This document shows, piece by piece, positions 48,028 to 60,409 of a stretch of DNA of 64,000 nucleotides (within the stretch, counting starts at the first letter, position 1; each line of letters begins with the position of its first letter). Under the pieces are notes generated by a model. It saw nothing but the letters and a program-made list of their open reading frames with translations, made no database searches and was not told the origin of the DNA. The DNA is from Delphinapterus leucas (taxonomy: Eukaryota > Chordata > Mammalia > Artiodactyla > Monodontidae), in NCBI RefSeq assembly GCF_002288925.2, contig NW_022098001.1, forward strand, positions 5,317,478 to 5,381,477, given 5' to 3'. Position numbers and translations under genes: made by a program.

Positions 48028-48040
48028 AAACCCAGTCAAG

Positions 48041-48786
48041 TTGCAAGAAGGGGATTTTCAAACTGAAGGAGTTTCTTCCTGGCCAGGACATCTTTGGTTC
48101 CCTGTTGAGTTGAGGGCTGAGCTGTGTCATACGGGGCACAGCCTGCCAAAGGACCACTCTTGTACTTCCATGTCATTCATCTTGCAGATTCTGATACTCA
48201 CTTGGTACTTGCCCTGTGTTGTCAGTGACCCACGGCCTTCATACTAAGTATGCTTGCTTTGTAAACTCTGACCAATCTGTCCAATATTAAGTATCTTTAA
48301 GAACACAACCACTTTTCATTAATCACCCAGCCTTCTCTACTTTCCTCTTCTCTGTTTCTCTTTCCTTTGAAATAGCTCCCTCAGCATTCACTGCATACCC
48401 TTATTGCTTCTATTCTGCCCCATTCCCTAATCAGCGAACCTATAGTTAATGTATATATGTACGTTTTATTATTAAAAAGTTCTAGAATCTTGTTTACAAA
48501 GTCATTTTTTTAATTCCAAAGAGACTAAGAAGCAGTTTCCTCCTGCCTGCAGTCCCCATATAGATTTGTAGCAAATAGGAATCAGTCTTTAGAAGCTTTA
48601 AATCTAAGTATACCCTCTTTCTCTGTGTTATCATAGATCCTATACCTTTTCTCTCCACATTAATATAGGACCAAGACATTTTTTACCAAAACAGACCGTT
48701 TTTATCTTTGTTTAAATTCTGTTGAGGCAGCTTTCCGCCCACCCCCTGATAATTATTCCAGGTGTCATAGGGAGCTCCCTAGTGGG
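48041..48786. other. Unassigned intronic sequence
   Basis: Nothing recognised. Confidence 0.4.
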
Positions 48787-48978
48787 CAATAGTGTGTCTT
48801 AGTGGTTAAGAGTGCAGCTCTGAAGCCTACTGCCTGGGTTCCAATCCCAGCTGTGACACTTTTCTGACCTTAGGAAAATAACTTCTCTGTGCCTCCATTT
48901 TTTCCTCATTGGTTAAATAGGACTAATAGTAGTAAGAATTAAATGCGAAAAGACACAAGAAAAGGAAGTACCTGATAG
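48787..48978 (+). mobile_element. MIR SINE
   Basis: GTCTTAGTGGTTAAGAGTGC, TGCCTGGGTTCCAATCCCAG and AACTTCTCTGTGCCTCCATT match MIR from its tRNA-like head. Confidence 0.9.
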
Positions 48979-50074
48979 GCAATAACATTATCATCAGCCA
49001 TGGGACCCACAGACCTGACCACACACGCCTCACTTTGAGTATACTCATGGGCCTTGAACTTGTGAACCATAAGCTTCTGACTTGCAACAAAAATCTCATC
49101 TTCAGCACTGTGCACCATACTTAGCCATAAGTTTTCAAACTGGTGCCCTTCTCCTAAATTGGTGTCTGCTTTCCATACTAATCATCTAACTATACATTTT
49201 AATTTTCCCATGTCTCGGTGCCTTTTATTGCTTACATAGGCACAGCATTTTCCATTTATTGCTTGATTCACTTATTACCCTCAGACTCATTCGTACTCTC
49301 ATCCCACATGGCTGTCCAACAGTCACCATTTGCTCACTAATTTATTATTTTGAAGATGGTATTTTATTAATTTCATTTATTTCCGTTGGAATCAAACCCT
49401 TCTTATTCGTATTTTCAACATGTGGAACTGCTTTTGTATTTAACAGCCAAAATGGAGTTAGTATTTATAAAACACTCTATACTCTGAAAAACGAGATGGC
49501 CAAATGATAGTGACCACTGTTGACTCTAAATGCTGTCCTTCGCTTGTGAACAGGGTGAGCGTTCTTTTGTTTCATACTGAAACTTTCATAAAGTAAAATT
49601 TTACAAGTAGTGGAGCTTCTGTATTTGCTTCTTAGCTGATCTCTTTGCCTCACCAGTTTCCCTTCCCACAGGTTACAGTACAGCAAAGTAATCTTCACAG
49701 AATATTTGTATCATATCACTTCTTTTAGCAGTAGCCTATCTTGCCTTAACTGGTATCTATAGAATTGAGTCATTAAATTCTTCTAATTTGGAATGTGCTC
49801 TTTTTACTTCTTTTCAATGAAGGAAATACTATGTTAATAGTCGAGTAAACTTGACTTACATAATGCAGGCCCAAATGTAGGACTTATTTTTTCTGTTTAA
49901 TAATACCCCATGCCCTATGATGCATTGCTTTAAATTTATGCATTATATCATTTAGGATCATATTGTCTTGTATGTTCTCATACCTGTTTATATGTTTCTT
50001 GGATTCAGTTAGTAAGCATAAATCATTTTTACCAAACTTCAATGTCCATGAGAGCATTAATTTTCTTCATTCTC
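48979..50074. other. Unassigned intronic sequence
   Basis: Nothing recognised with confidence. Confidence 0.4.
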
Positions 50075-50087
50075 TTCTTTTGTGTTT

Positions 50088-50293
50088 GTTTTTTTTTTTT
50101 TGCGGTACGCAGGCCTCTCACTGCTGTGGCCTCTCCAGTTGCGGAGCACAGGCTCCGGACGCGCAGGCTCAGCGGCCATGGCTCATGGGCTCAGCCGCTC
50201 CACGGCATGTGGGATCTTCCCGGACCGGGGCACGAACCCGCGTCCCCTGCATCGGCAGGCGGACTCTCAACCACTGCGCCACCAGGGAAGCCC
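50088..50293 (-). mobile_element. CHR-type SINE, middle form, antisense to LRP12
   Basis: Poly-T of about 15 nt, GCGGTACGCAGGCC, and the complement up to CCACCAGGGAAGCCC. Flanks carry CTTTTGTGTTT / CTTTTGTGCTT (50076, 50305), with a short extra CTCTTAGCCCC between. The A in GTACGCAGG replaces the usual G and makes an AG after the T run. Confidence 0.93.
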
Positions 50294-50304
50294 CTCTTAG
50301 CCCC

Positions 50305-52442
50305 TCTTTTGTGCTTTTCGTATTGTATCTTATGTACTTAAGGTGGTCAGGAAACATAGCTGATTTTTACTTACATTTCAGTTTTGTGGTTTGTTAAAAC
50401 CAAAGGCACAAAGATTTCAGGTCCCTTTTAGTCATAAAGTGCCAACAACCTTTGTCGGTTTTGAAAAGAAACCCAATTCTTCATGTGTGGAACCGGAAAT
50501 TGTACTTTTTCTTTTAAAAGTAGCTCATTTCTAACCATAAATTTCCTTGTGTGCCTCTTTTTTTCAAGCTTTAAAAACCATGAAATCTCAAATTGAAGGG
50601 CAGTTTATTCGACGTTACTTTGAAGTTACCCTCTTCTCTCCCATGTAGCCTCTAAAGTAGAGGTTGTTGGACCAGTTTATATTTTTTAAATGGTTGCTTT
50701 AAAGATAATAGGTATGATGTACTAATCTAGTTTTAAAACCATAGTTATTTGCTTTTCTGTGGGACTATTGAACAAGTATCAGAATAAACATGAAGAAGTC
50801 TTGAGTGTTTCTCAATCAGTTTTATCCTATTTTCTAAACTATACAGTGGGATCTTTGTGTTTTAAACCCGGAAATTATCAAAATCTTATTAAGAACTCCA
50901 TCAGAGAATCTCTACCTATTTATTCTTCAGTTAATTCTCCTTTTCTTAATTGAGAACATACATGGTAAATTTAAAACTGTATATATTTAGTTTAGCTTTT
51001 TAGCGCATTTTAACCAGTAGCATTGTAATAATGCCATTTTCTTTCATTTTTCATTCCAAATGTCCTGTACACTAGATTCACTACAAATGAAATAGGCTTT
51101 TGGGGACTAATCAGATAACCTAATCACTGCATTCTCCTGTGAAGAAGTCTCTATCCAAGTTGAAAGTTGCTACCTTTTTTGAATGAATGTTTAGAACCCT
51201 TTTAATTTGGGAGCTTCTGTTTCTGGAGTTATGGGAAATTTATCAAAAGTAGAGTTACATATCATCATCATCCAAAATACATGAGCGTTTGTTTATATCG
51301 AAAGACACTGACTAAAGTAAATTAAATAGATTTTTTTGGGGTAGATATTTGTGTTCTGAGAACAAAAAGTTGATACTGGTTATTAAGAGATATATTAAGG
51401 AAGCAAAATGAACAAAGACTAAAATACAGTCATTCCTGCCATAATGCCACATGTGTGTTCCTGGAAAATCTCACATTCTGCAAAAGTGAACACTAAACTA
51501 ACAGTGCTTATGAGAAAGGTAGTGTTGGTACAGATTGCTTCCAGCTGTATAACTTTTTAAGTATAGCCCTACCAAGTAAAATATCGATCCAGATGGCAGC
51601 ACAGATATCTTCTGACGTTTACTCCTAGACCCAGTCCATACTTTGCAGCCATGTACTCTGGAATTCATACTTCCTCCTTGAAGATATTTGCTTCTAGTGG
51701 AGACCAGTTTAATCAAAACTAAAAACATAATTCGGAGCTATCCTTCATCAATTAAGGTGTTTTGTTTTATTTTATTTTGATAGTGGGGAAAGGTGTTCAC
51801 ATCTCCATCTATACTTGCAGCCTCCCAAGGTAGCTTAATATAAAGGAAAGTCAAGTCATTCTTTAAACCAGTAAAAGTAACCACTTCTTGCAGTAAAGCA
51901 AGGTGCTTCTGTAGGGGTTTTCTCCTGCCCCTGGTTACTTCAAATCATTAATATGCTGGGAATAAGATCTTTCACAACTTTGCATTATACTGACAAGATT
52001 CCTCTATTTGCCAATTACATATAAACTAACTCTGTTGAAGAAATAACCAGACAGTAGCTATTGATAAAATAACTATGTGTAAACAATAGAGAAGATACGG
52101 CTAGAATAAATGGAGGTAAGAGAAGGTCAGGTTTGGTACATCCTAAATTGGAGTATAGTCAAAATCTAGAAAGATGAGGTTCAAACTAGCAGAACCAAAT
52201 AAAAATTTTCTTTAGAGCCAAAAGAAATTCATTCCATAAAGCAATGTTTTGTGAGTATGTATCCCAACCCATGTCAGATAACCAGTTAATTGTAGTATAA
52301 TTTCCCATTCTTTCAAGAGTGTAATGGTGCCCAGCACATATTAAATGAACAATCACTGCCCTCTTTCCCATTTAGCCTGAACACTGCCTTAGCAATCATC
52401 TCAGTACCTCATTCCAGGCATTACTGCCAACCAATCTGATTT
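50305..52442. other. Unassigned, repeat-poor sequence
   Basis: No gene or repeat family is recognised over about 2.1 kb. Confidence 0.4.
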
Positions 52443-52586
52443 GGCATATCTTGTGACGTTATTTATTAACAACTTGCTGTAATCCAAGCAGTGTGCTAAT
52501 TTCTTTACCAAAATAATTGTATTTAATTCTTGCAGCACTCTTTGTGGTAGGCAGTTTTTTGAGGAAGTGGATGCTTAAGTATTATC
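52443..52586 (-). mobile_element. MIR SINE, degraded
   Basis: AGCAGTGTGCTAATTTCTTT, TGTATTTAATTCTTGCAGCA and TTGTGGTAGGCAG fit MIR on the complement. It may continue beyond the SINE inserted at 52598. Confidence 0.55.
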
Positions 52587-52597
52587 AAACTGATTGC

Positions 52598-52804
52598 GGG
52601 GCTTCCCTGGTGGCGCAGTGGTTGAGAGTCCCCCTGCCGATGCAGGGGACGCAGGTTTGTGCCCCGGTCCAGGAAGATCCCACATGCCGCGGGGTGGCTA
52701 GGCCCGTGAGCCATGGCCGCTGAGCCTGCGCGTCCGGAGCCTGTGCTTCGCAACTGGAGAGGCCACAACAGTGAGAGGCCCATGTACCGCAAAAAAACAA
52801 AAAA
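52598..52804 (+). mobile_element. CHR-type SINE, middle form, with target-site duplication
   Basis: GGGGCTTCCCTGGTGGCGCA start and an AAAAAAACAAAAAAAA tail. Duplication AAACTGATTGC at 52587-52597 and 52805-52815. Confidence 0.95.
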
Positions 52805-52815
52805 AAACTGATTGC

Positions 52816-53299
52816 AATAATAAGTCACCTCAAATCCTTTATGGAAAAGGGTATAATATGAAATGAATAATAGTATAAATATAACAAAATAAGAAAACAG
52901 TGAAATTACAATTGATGGTAGATACTTAAGCTGAAGTGTTATTGTAAGTTGGGAATGGGAAATCATTATGAGATACTGAAATAATGGAAAAATAGAGGAC
53001 TCAGAAAGCCAGTTGGAAGATTGGGGCAGATGTATAGGAGATAAAGCAAGCCTTGATTTAAGAGGTGGTAAAGGCAGCCTCAGGTTCTGACTTTGAGATT
53101 TCTAGTTTTAGCTGCTGTGAGCTTTATTTCCTGTGCTTAAAAAATCCTTGAGATTGCTTGTGGTATTCTTAAAGTAAGTTTCCTTTTTACTTGAATTAGG
53201 TGAAATGACTATTCCTTTTGCCAAATATGATGCCTAAGATAATAACCGTTCAGAATATAGAATAAAGAGAAGGATTTGAGAAACACACAGTTCTGATCA
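52816..53299. other. Unassigned intronic sequence
   Basis: Nothing recognised. Confidence 0.4.
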
Positions 53300-53830
53300 C
53301 GTTGAATTTGAGGTTGGAATGTCCAGTGAGCCCTTGATTATGCAAAATCTCTGGGTTAAAGATTTTTCAACTCACGAACTATAGATCATAGTGGAAATGT
53401 AGGAGTGAATGAGATCTTCCATAGAGAGTGAGAAGAGTAGAAGGCTTGGGCATGAGCCATGTACACCAGTACATCAGGAGCTCTCTGAAGAAGAAGGATC
53501 TAGTGCTAGAGAACTAACACTGAATAGTCTGAGTTAGAAGAACCAGAAGAGTGATGTCAGCAAAGTCAAGGTAGTACAGTATCAAGAGGAAAAAATTCAC
53601 TGTCAGGTGCTCTGGAGAGATCAGGTACCATTGGGAGTGAGGGTACATTTGATTTGGTGGCGAGCTCAGTGATGGCCTTTGCTTGCTAACAGTTCTTAAG
53701 GGGTAAAGGTAAGAATTGGAAGTGTGATCTCAGTGGGTCAAAGAGAAAATGCAAAGTGATGAAATGTGAAAAAAAAGTATCAGTGCATCCTGATAAGTAT
53801 CAGAAATCTAGTGGAAATATGATGATGAGG
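53300..53830. mobile_element. Possible L2-like LINE remnant
   Basis: ACGTTGAATTTGAGGTTGGA, GAGAGTGAGAAGAGTAGAAG and AGCAAAGTCAAGGTAGTACA have the G/A-rich order of old L2 text. Weak. Confidence 0.4.
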
Positions 53831-53877
53831 GGGGCCATAATTTAGGGCTGAAATAGACCTTAGAGATATCCAAACAG

Positions 53878-54003
53878 CAACTCCTTATTTTAACACATGA
53901 GGAAACCAAGTCTTAAAAAGGTTTAGTCGTTTATTCTGTGGCAAAGCTAATAGTGGCAGATAGAACAGATGGCATCTAGGTCTCCTGATTCCAAATCTGC
54001 CAG
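53878..54003 (-). mobile_element. MIR SINE, degraded
   Basis: ACACATGAGGAAACCAAGTC and TCTAGGTCTCCTGATTCCAA fit MIR on the complement. Confidence 0.55.
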
Positions 54004-55477
54004 TATATGTAGGCAAACTCTAAGCTCAAAAGGGAGGGAAATTTTTTTATGATTTTTAATGTTGATCACACTGAGCATTTGGATTTATTCTTTCTCATAT
54101 ATAAAAGGGAATAAGTTATGGTTCTGCTAGAGTATATTAATTTACATGCCCAATGTATTAATATTGTACGTATAAAAATGTTGATAAAAAGCCATTGGCT
54201 GGATCTAAAACAAAATGCCAAACTCAGTCATGTTGCAAAATTCAAGCAAAATATGTATTCATAACCCATTAAGAGAAAATAATTTTGTTTTTGATTGGTG
54301 AGAATCATTAATATTTTTAAATAATGTTATAAAAGTACTAAGTGAATTAGAAATGTAAAATACTGAATCTTAAAATAACCACTCTTTTTTACGAGTAGTA
54401 TGTCTTATCCTTTGGCAATTGTGTGAAAATATTCACAACAGTATTTGTGAGCATCCATACCAGATCATAATTTCTTTAGTCTTTGGTATAAGAGCACCAC
54501 CTATGGGTTTCTCAGATGTTTGGGGAAAAAAAATTTAAGCAAAACATAATAAAATTATTTCTAGTTTTTCCCTATAATTAGTCTCTCCATCTCCATTTAT
54601 TTAAAGGTTAAGAGTTGTTTGCTTTGTCATAGATTATTCCCACCCAGTTTTTGGATGTGTCTCACTGCTGTTAGATCAGCTAATAAGTATTTCAGTACTT
54701 ATATGCCATTTACAGTGTTATACTTGTAAGTTAAACAGTTTAACTCAAAATTGTATTATTCTCTTTAATGTAAATGAATCTTTTAATGAAAATGAACAGT
54801 TTTTTACATCCTGGGGGAGAGATGATAATAGTTTTTGCCAGTTTATTTGTATGTTTGTATCTTCATGAACTTAAGAATTTGTTCAGTATGCTGCTACAAA
54901 ATGCTTTGGCAAGAGGAGGTAAAGAAAGAAAAAAGGTCTTATAAATGATTTAGGCATCTTTTCATTAATTATTGTGATAATAACTCATTAGAACAAGGTT
55001 GGAAGCAAAACTGTGGCACTTCAGTGTTAATAAGCCCAAAATAGAATGACATTTGGATAAATTTAGTCTTTTTCTAAAGTATCAAATTACACTTTTTTGT
55101 AAGGGAAATTTTACTCTTAATGAAATTTAACAAAAAAAAATTGGAAGCTTTGTGTGTGGGCAATAAGATGTATGCTTAGGCTCTTGATATATTATATCCT
55201 TGTGTTTTATGCCATGAATCTCTGTGTTTGAAAAGTGATTAAAATCAAGATCCCTTTGGCGGTATACCCTAATTCCAGACTAGACACATTTTAGGCATGA
55301 GCCTGCAGAGGTTTAAAACTTCGATTGCATGTTTTTTTCAGGGAATGGGTTATTTTATAGAAATAAGTGTTGACTCTTTGAGCAATATAGCTTGCTTTTA
55401 TTTTGATCATTATGGATACAAACTTTGTAAAATTACTTCCTAGCATAATTACCCTAAGTTGAGCAGACTGTAACCTC

Positions 55478-55481
<4 letters not shown>
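54004..55481. other. Unassigned, repeat-poor sequence
   Basis: Nothing recognised. Confidence 0.4.

Positions 55482-55520
<39 letters not shown>
55482..55520. repeat. AC microsatellite
   Basis: An uninterrupted AC run of about 19 units, 1 kb before exon 3. Long and pure enough to be variable in length. Confidence 0.98.
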
Positions 55521-55525
<5 letters not shown>

Positions 55526-56512
55526 GTCGTTTTGGCAGCTGCTCTCCCCACTTCTAATTTGCTCCTTCTAATCTGCTCTTACTTTAAAAATAAGCTAATC
55601 CAGTTTGTCAAAATTGTATCAGATAAGAGGTTCCAAGATTTTACATTTTCCTGAAGGTTTAAACATTCATTGCATTTTCTTGTAACCAGTGACTCTTTTA
55701 CAAATTAAGGGAGAATAAATTGTCAGATTATCAGCTGAATTCTGGATTGGTAAAATGTGAACTGTGAGAGTTCAAGATAATGAAAGGAGAATAATACAGG
55801 GAAAGTGTTGGTAGTAGTTTAAATTTATTCTCTATTCTAGGATATTTAGATATCTAACCACATCATGCTACTTTAATCACTATTTCAAGCCTTTATTTTT
55901 AAAATAATTTAGGAATCATTTATGACCCTGTAATAAAGTTTTGAAGTATTCATGGAATGAATTAAAGAACTGCTTTGAAGTAATTTTGAAGTAATGTTTT
56001 GCTGCTTTTATCCAATCATCCACTAACTTAACAACCCAGCATCTTACTGTTATGTTTATATGTGCTTTCCTTTAATTATTTTGTTCAGAATACTATTTAT
56101 CTGATTTTTTTTTAATTTAAAGTGTCCAAAAAGTAGTTCAGTAAAGTTGAACTTCAGCTGGTTTATAATAAAATAAATTTAAAAGTGAATTTTGAAAAAA
56201 GATAGATGGATCAACTGATCTCCATGGCTAACGCTAGCAATTTAACAATTTTAATGTTATTCAGAGATCCAATTTGAAAACTTCCACACCTCCCTAAAAT
56301 GTTGTATTTAATTAGAATAAGATACTTTGACTAAAAGGGAAGAAAATAAAATAATTTCATTAGAATAATAAAAGCTTTTTAAGGTCGGCAATACTATATT
56401 TTATTGTATATGATTTGATGTCTGAAGTTTTCTTTTTAAATAAATACTGATTTACTTAATGCTTTGTTTTAAAGTATAATAATTAGCTAAGATTGCTTTG
56501 ACTATCTTCCAG
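55521..56512. other. Unassigned sequence before exon 3
   Basis: No repeat family is recognised. Ends with the splice acceptor of exon 3. Confidence 0.4.
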
Positions 56513-56648
56513 CTTGTGGAGAAACTCCAGAACAAATTCAAGTACCAAGTGGTATAATCACGAGCCCAGGCTGGCCTTCTGAATATCCTGCCAAAATCAA
56601 CTGTAGCTGGTTCATAAGGGCAAACCCAGGGGAAATTATTACTATAAG
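56513..56648 (+). CDS. LRP12: LRP12 exon 3, start of CUB domain 1
   Basis: This exon of 136 nt encodes about 45 residues. After the split Ala codon it begins CGETPEQ and continues through SPGWPSEYP, NCSWFI and GEIITI, the typical first half of a CUB domain. CUB domains are extracellular beta-sandwich modules for protein binding. The two Cys (second residue, and in NCSW) are placed as the first CUB disulfide pair, and NCS is an N-glycosylation sequon. The acceptor is CTATCTTCCAG. The donor is ATAAG|GTAATT, leaving AG to join a T in exon 4 and make Ser, which agrees with ITIS in the family. Compared with my memory of the human protein, the residues after EQI read QV rather than RA; the rest appears the same. 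The second half of the domain lies beyond the window: I looked for the FQDFD continuation and did not find it. Confidence 0.96.
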
Positions 56649-58799
56649 GTAATTCAGATACCTTCCTGTATTATTGTATGATATTTTATTACAAAGTATA
56701 AATTCAGTTTCCAAGTATCATTGCTCAACATGCAGTAATATAAAAAGATGATTTTTCAGAAAATATAGTAAATTATATTTATCAGTACCATCTTGAGGGT
56801 AGGAATAGCAACCCGTTCTTCCTCTTTTATTAAGGCATGTGTTTTGAATATTTTCTAATGGCGGTAATGAATTTGCACTGAGCCATCCGTATTCTTCTAG
56901 GCAATTTTTTAACAAAAGGTACACATGTGCAAAACAGCTTATTAGGATCAACAGTGTAATCTTTGGCCATGAGACAAATAAACAGGACTCAGTAATCCAC
57001 TTGGAGATCTAACCCATAATCTTGGTCTTGTTAGTAGAGTCCTCTACCGTAAGGAGTTGAAACATGATTGTAGGCTACGTCTGTGTATAAAACTTGAAAT
57101 AAGCTGATGATGGATAAATACTGTGTCTAGAAAAATCTCTTTCTTTCATAGCACTGAGACAATAGAACATTTGTTAAGAATACAAAATGAAAGATACTCC
57201 TAGGGGAAATAACCATAAGTTTAAGATCCTAAGAATAAATATGATATAAATCAGGAAAATTAAGATTATTTTACAGACATTTAAAATTGCAGAGAAGAAC
57301 TGTGGGAGTAAGATGTTAAGGAGGAAACATTCAGTGGAACTAGATATTCCTTGCGTAAGGAAGTTATATCAAAGCTATTAGGAAAAAAAAAAAAATTTGC
57401 CTGAAGGGGAGAAAAAAAAATAGTGTACCTAAACAAAGAACCATGACACAGTTAAGAATGCCATTCCTGTCACAGACAGTGCAAAGGCATCTTTGACATT
57501 CTTTCATTAATTACATTTTTATAGGTAAGGATCATGGAATTTTAGATTTGGAAGAGACCTTGCAGATCATAGACATATGCCTTAATTTTACAATTTTTTA
57601 CAAATGAGATTGTAAATTTAGCCTATTTTTGAATCTTTCCATGCTCCTTTTTTATATTCATTAACTAATGAGAAAACCAGTCTCTTGAGGAACACAACTG
57701 TAGTCTATCCCCTTTTTTCTGTGGCAGCTGTAAAACAGGGACATATGGTATGTTTTTCTTTGGTTCCTCTCTGCCCCAGGCCACATCTTTTGGAACACTG
57801 GAGCTGAGCTTCTGTGGAAGCTGTAACACTCCTCTGTGAGAAGTATGATCCCTTGCTTGATGGATTGGTAGGATGTACCATTAAGGTTATCCTTCTGCAG
57901 CAGTACCAGTGTTGGAATCTGAACAATATGCCTATTTTCTGTTACTTATAACATGACTAAGTACAAATGTGTTTACAAAGTAATATTTTACCATAGGGAT
58001 TCCAAATATTTTTTAAACATAAAACTAGACTTTTTGGAGATTTTTTTTCTTTTAACCTAAAAATCCAACCCCAAATTAAATTTGCAGCCTACCAGCTCAG
58101 TTATGTAAAACTTGGAAATTCTTGCCAGCACAAAGGAGGTGACATGGAATCCTGCCATCTGGTTCTGATCATGTGTTGGATCCTTGAGATTTCACAAAGC
58201 TACGCTAAAAACCAAGCAAAATAGTGAAATGCAGAACAATATTGGAGGTGAGCTCCACATCTAAGGGAAGATTTCCTAAATTCTGGATGGAGTTAACAAA
58301 TTTGGATTTACACAGCTAGCCTCATAAAATCAGAAAGTAATTTTAGTAATCGTCCTAGTTCTTATTGAAACCATTAACATGGTAATACCAAACTTTAAAA
58401 AGATGACACACCCACATAATACACAAAGAAAGTCAGGTTTCACTTGTGAACATTGGTGTAATATCTTAAATATATTGTTCAAAAGAAATTTATACCATAA
58501 TCAAATACAGCTCATTTAGACACAATTGAGTCGATATTAGGAAATATTAATTTACCATATTAACAAGTCACAGAAAAGGTATATGATTACCTAGATTAGA
58601 CAGATGTTTTAAAGCTTTTTGGTAAAAACAAAATCAACATTCATTCCTGAGTTTAAAATAATTAAAATCTAGATAAAAGAGAGAAACTAAAATTACCGAC
58701 TATGAACAAACAATATTTAGACCTCTCCGTATAAAACTGGTTAAAGATGGTGATATATAAACATTTTTATCCCTTCCCTTTAAATCTTCCCAAATCCAC
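56649..58799. other. Mostly unassigned start of intron 3
   Basis: A MIR-like stretch may lie at 57535-57610 (GGAATTTTAGATTTGGAAGA). A-runs occur near 57388 and 57410. Nothing else is recognised. Confidence 0.4.
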
Positions 58800-59270
58800 A
58801 AAGGCCACCTTATCCACAGGAGGTAGAGGATTGGATTCTGGTTCCCTGCTTGAAGCCAAGGAGTAGGTCAGGATATTTTGCTCAAGAAAGGAGGCTGAAA
58901 AAAACTTCTACTAACCACTGCTTGAACTTTCATGGGGCTGAGAGCTTAGAAAGGTAGGAGACGTACCATAATAAATAGGAATTTAACTAAGTCCCCACTG
59001 ACTCTGTGACCGGGTCTATACTACTACTCTGAACCACCATCCTAGGACTGGTTTTGGGATGGAGACCTAAGTGGAGGTAGCTACAAAACATGCCGTGGGG
59101 GAACGTAGGAGAAGATAAAATTTTAAAAACAAAACAAAAACAGCACCAAAACTCTTTCACTAAAGTGTGCAACCCAAATTTCTAGAATGTTTGAAAAACT
59201 TTAATACTAACCAAATCAGCCAACAAAATCAAGTTGGAACAGATTTACTACAGATGTTGTACACTTTAAT
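58800..59270 (+). mobile_element. Possible ancient L1 5' region
   Basis: AGACCTAAGTGGAGGTAGCT, AAAACTCTTTCACTAAAGTG and AATTTCTAGAATGTTTGAAA could be the 5' part of the old L1 that follows. Weak. Confidence 0.3.
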
Positions 59271-59638
59271 ATATTAGGGTTTTTTTTCTTAACCTTTTTT
59301 ATGCCACGAACACTTTGGTAGTTTGGTGAAACCTATAGATCCTTTCTCAGAATGTTTTCAAATTTATAAAACAAAACACATAGCATTACAAAGGGAACCA
59401 ATTATTCCTGAAGTATAGCTATCAGGTATTTTTACAAATTTATAATATGATAGTACATATATGCTTATTTATTAACGTATTAGTGAGCAAGCCATGCTTT
59501 TAACAATTACTATAATTTCAAAGTGGTTTTGAGTGTAAATAGTTATTCTAGATCTCTATTAAAACTGAAATATAAGATGAAATTATCTGTGATTTCTGTT
59601 GGTGACAGTGTGAGAGGTACTATAAAAACTATTCATGG

Positions 59639-59987
59639 GACTTCCCTGGTGGTGCAGTGGTAAGAACCCGCCTGCCAATGCAGGGGACACGGGTTCGATC
59701 CCTGGTCCAGGAAGATCCCACATGCTGCGGAGGAACTAAGCCCGTGCGCCACAACTACTGAGCCTGCGCTCTAGAGCCTGAGAGCCACAACTACTGAGCC
59801 CATGTGCCACAACTACTGAACCCCACATGCCTAGAGCCCATTTTCTGCAACAAGAAGTCACCGCAATAAGAAGCCCGCGCACCACAATGAAGGGTAGCCC
59901 CCCTCACCGCAAGTAGAGAAAGCCCACATGCAGCAACAAAAACCCAACGCAGCCAAAAATAAATAAATAAATTTATTTTAAAAAAGA
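59639..59987 (+). mobile_element. Long CHR-type SINE with target-site duplication
   Basis: Starts GACTTCCCTGGTGGTGCAGT. Full long body (GCCACAACTACTGAGCCTGC, CTCTAGAGCCTGAGAGCCAC) and an AAATAAATAAAT tail. Perfect duplication AAAACTATTCATGG at 59625-59638 and 59988-60001. Confidence 0.95.
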
Positions 59988-60001
59988 AAAACTATTCATG
60001 G

Positions 60002-60409
60002 TTTGTTGTACATATTCATAAGTGAAGGAAATGTTAAATTTCAGTTACAGATGGGTGAAAATAAAGTTGTAAATTTTTCTACTGAATTTGAGAATTTGAG
60101 AGAATAGAAACACTGAATATGAATACTCTTACTTGGACTTTATTAAACCAAAGCAGAGGGAAAGAAACTTTTTAAAAAAACCTTCAAAAACCTAGTAATA
60201 CAGAAGAATACAGGAAAGGAGGAAAATGAGAACCCCACTCCCCACCCCAAAGAGAAAAGCTATTCAATCAAAAAAACTCACAACCTTTAAAAGATAGACT
60301 ATCCAATCAGGTTTATTGGTTGGTTGATTGATATGATTCCTCTCCAATGGGCTTAATAAGAACATACGTAAAACAGCACCAACAGAAAGTCTAAAACATG
60401 AGGATAGGA
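60002..60409. other. A-rich unassigned sequence
   Basis: Possibly part of the old L1, but not recognised with confidence. Confidence 0.3.

Larger units (their letters stand above)
30935..56512 (+). other. LRP12: LRP12 intron 2
   Basis: This intron of about 25.6 kb runs from the GTAAGT donor of exon 2 to the CTATCTTCCAG acceptor of exon 3. It carries a near-full-length antisense L1, several CHR-type SINEs in both orientations, older DNA transposon and MIR remnants, a 100-N gap and an AC microsatellite about 1 kb before exon 3. No other exon with splice signals and a recognised protein is seen. True length is uncertain because of the gap and the probable duplicated SINE segment at 40352-40741. 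Confidence 0.9.
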
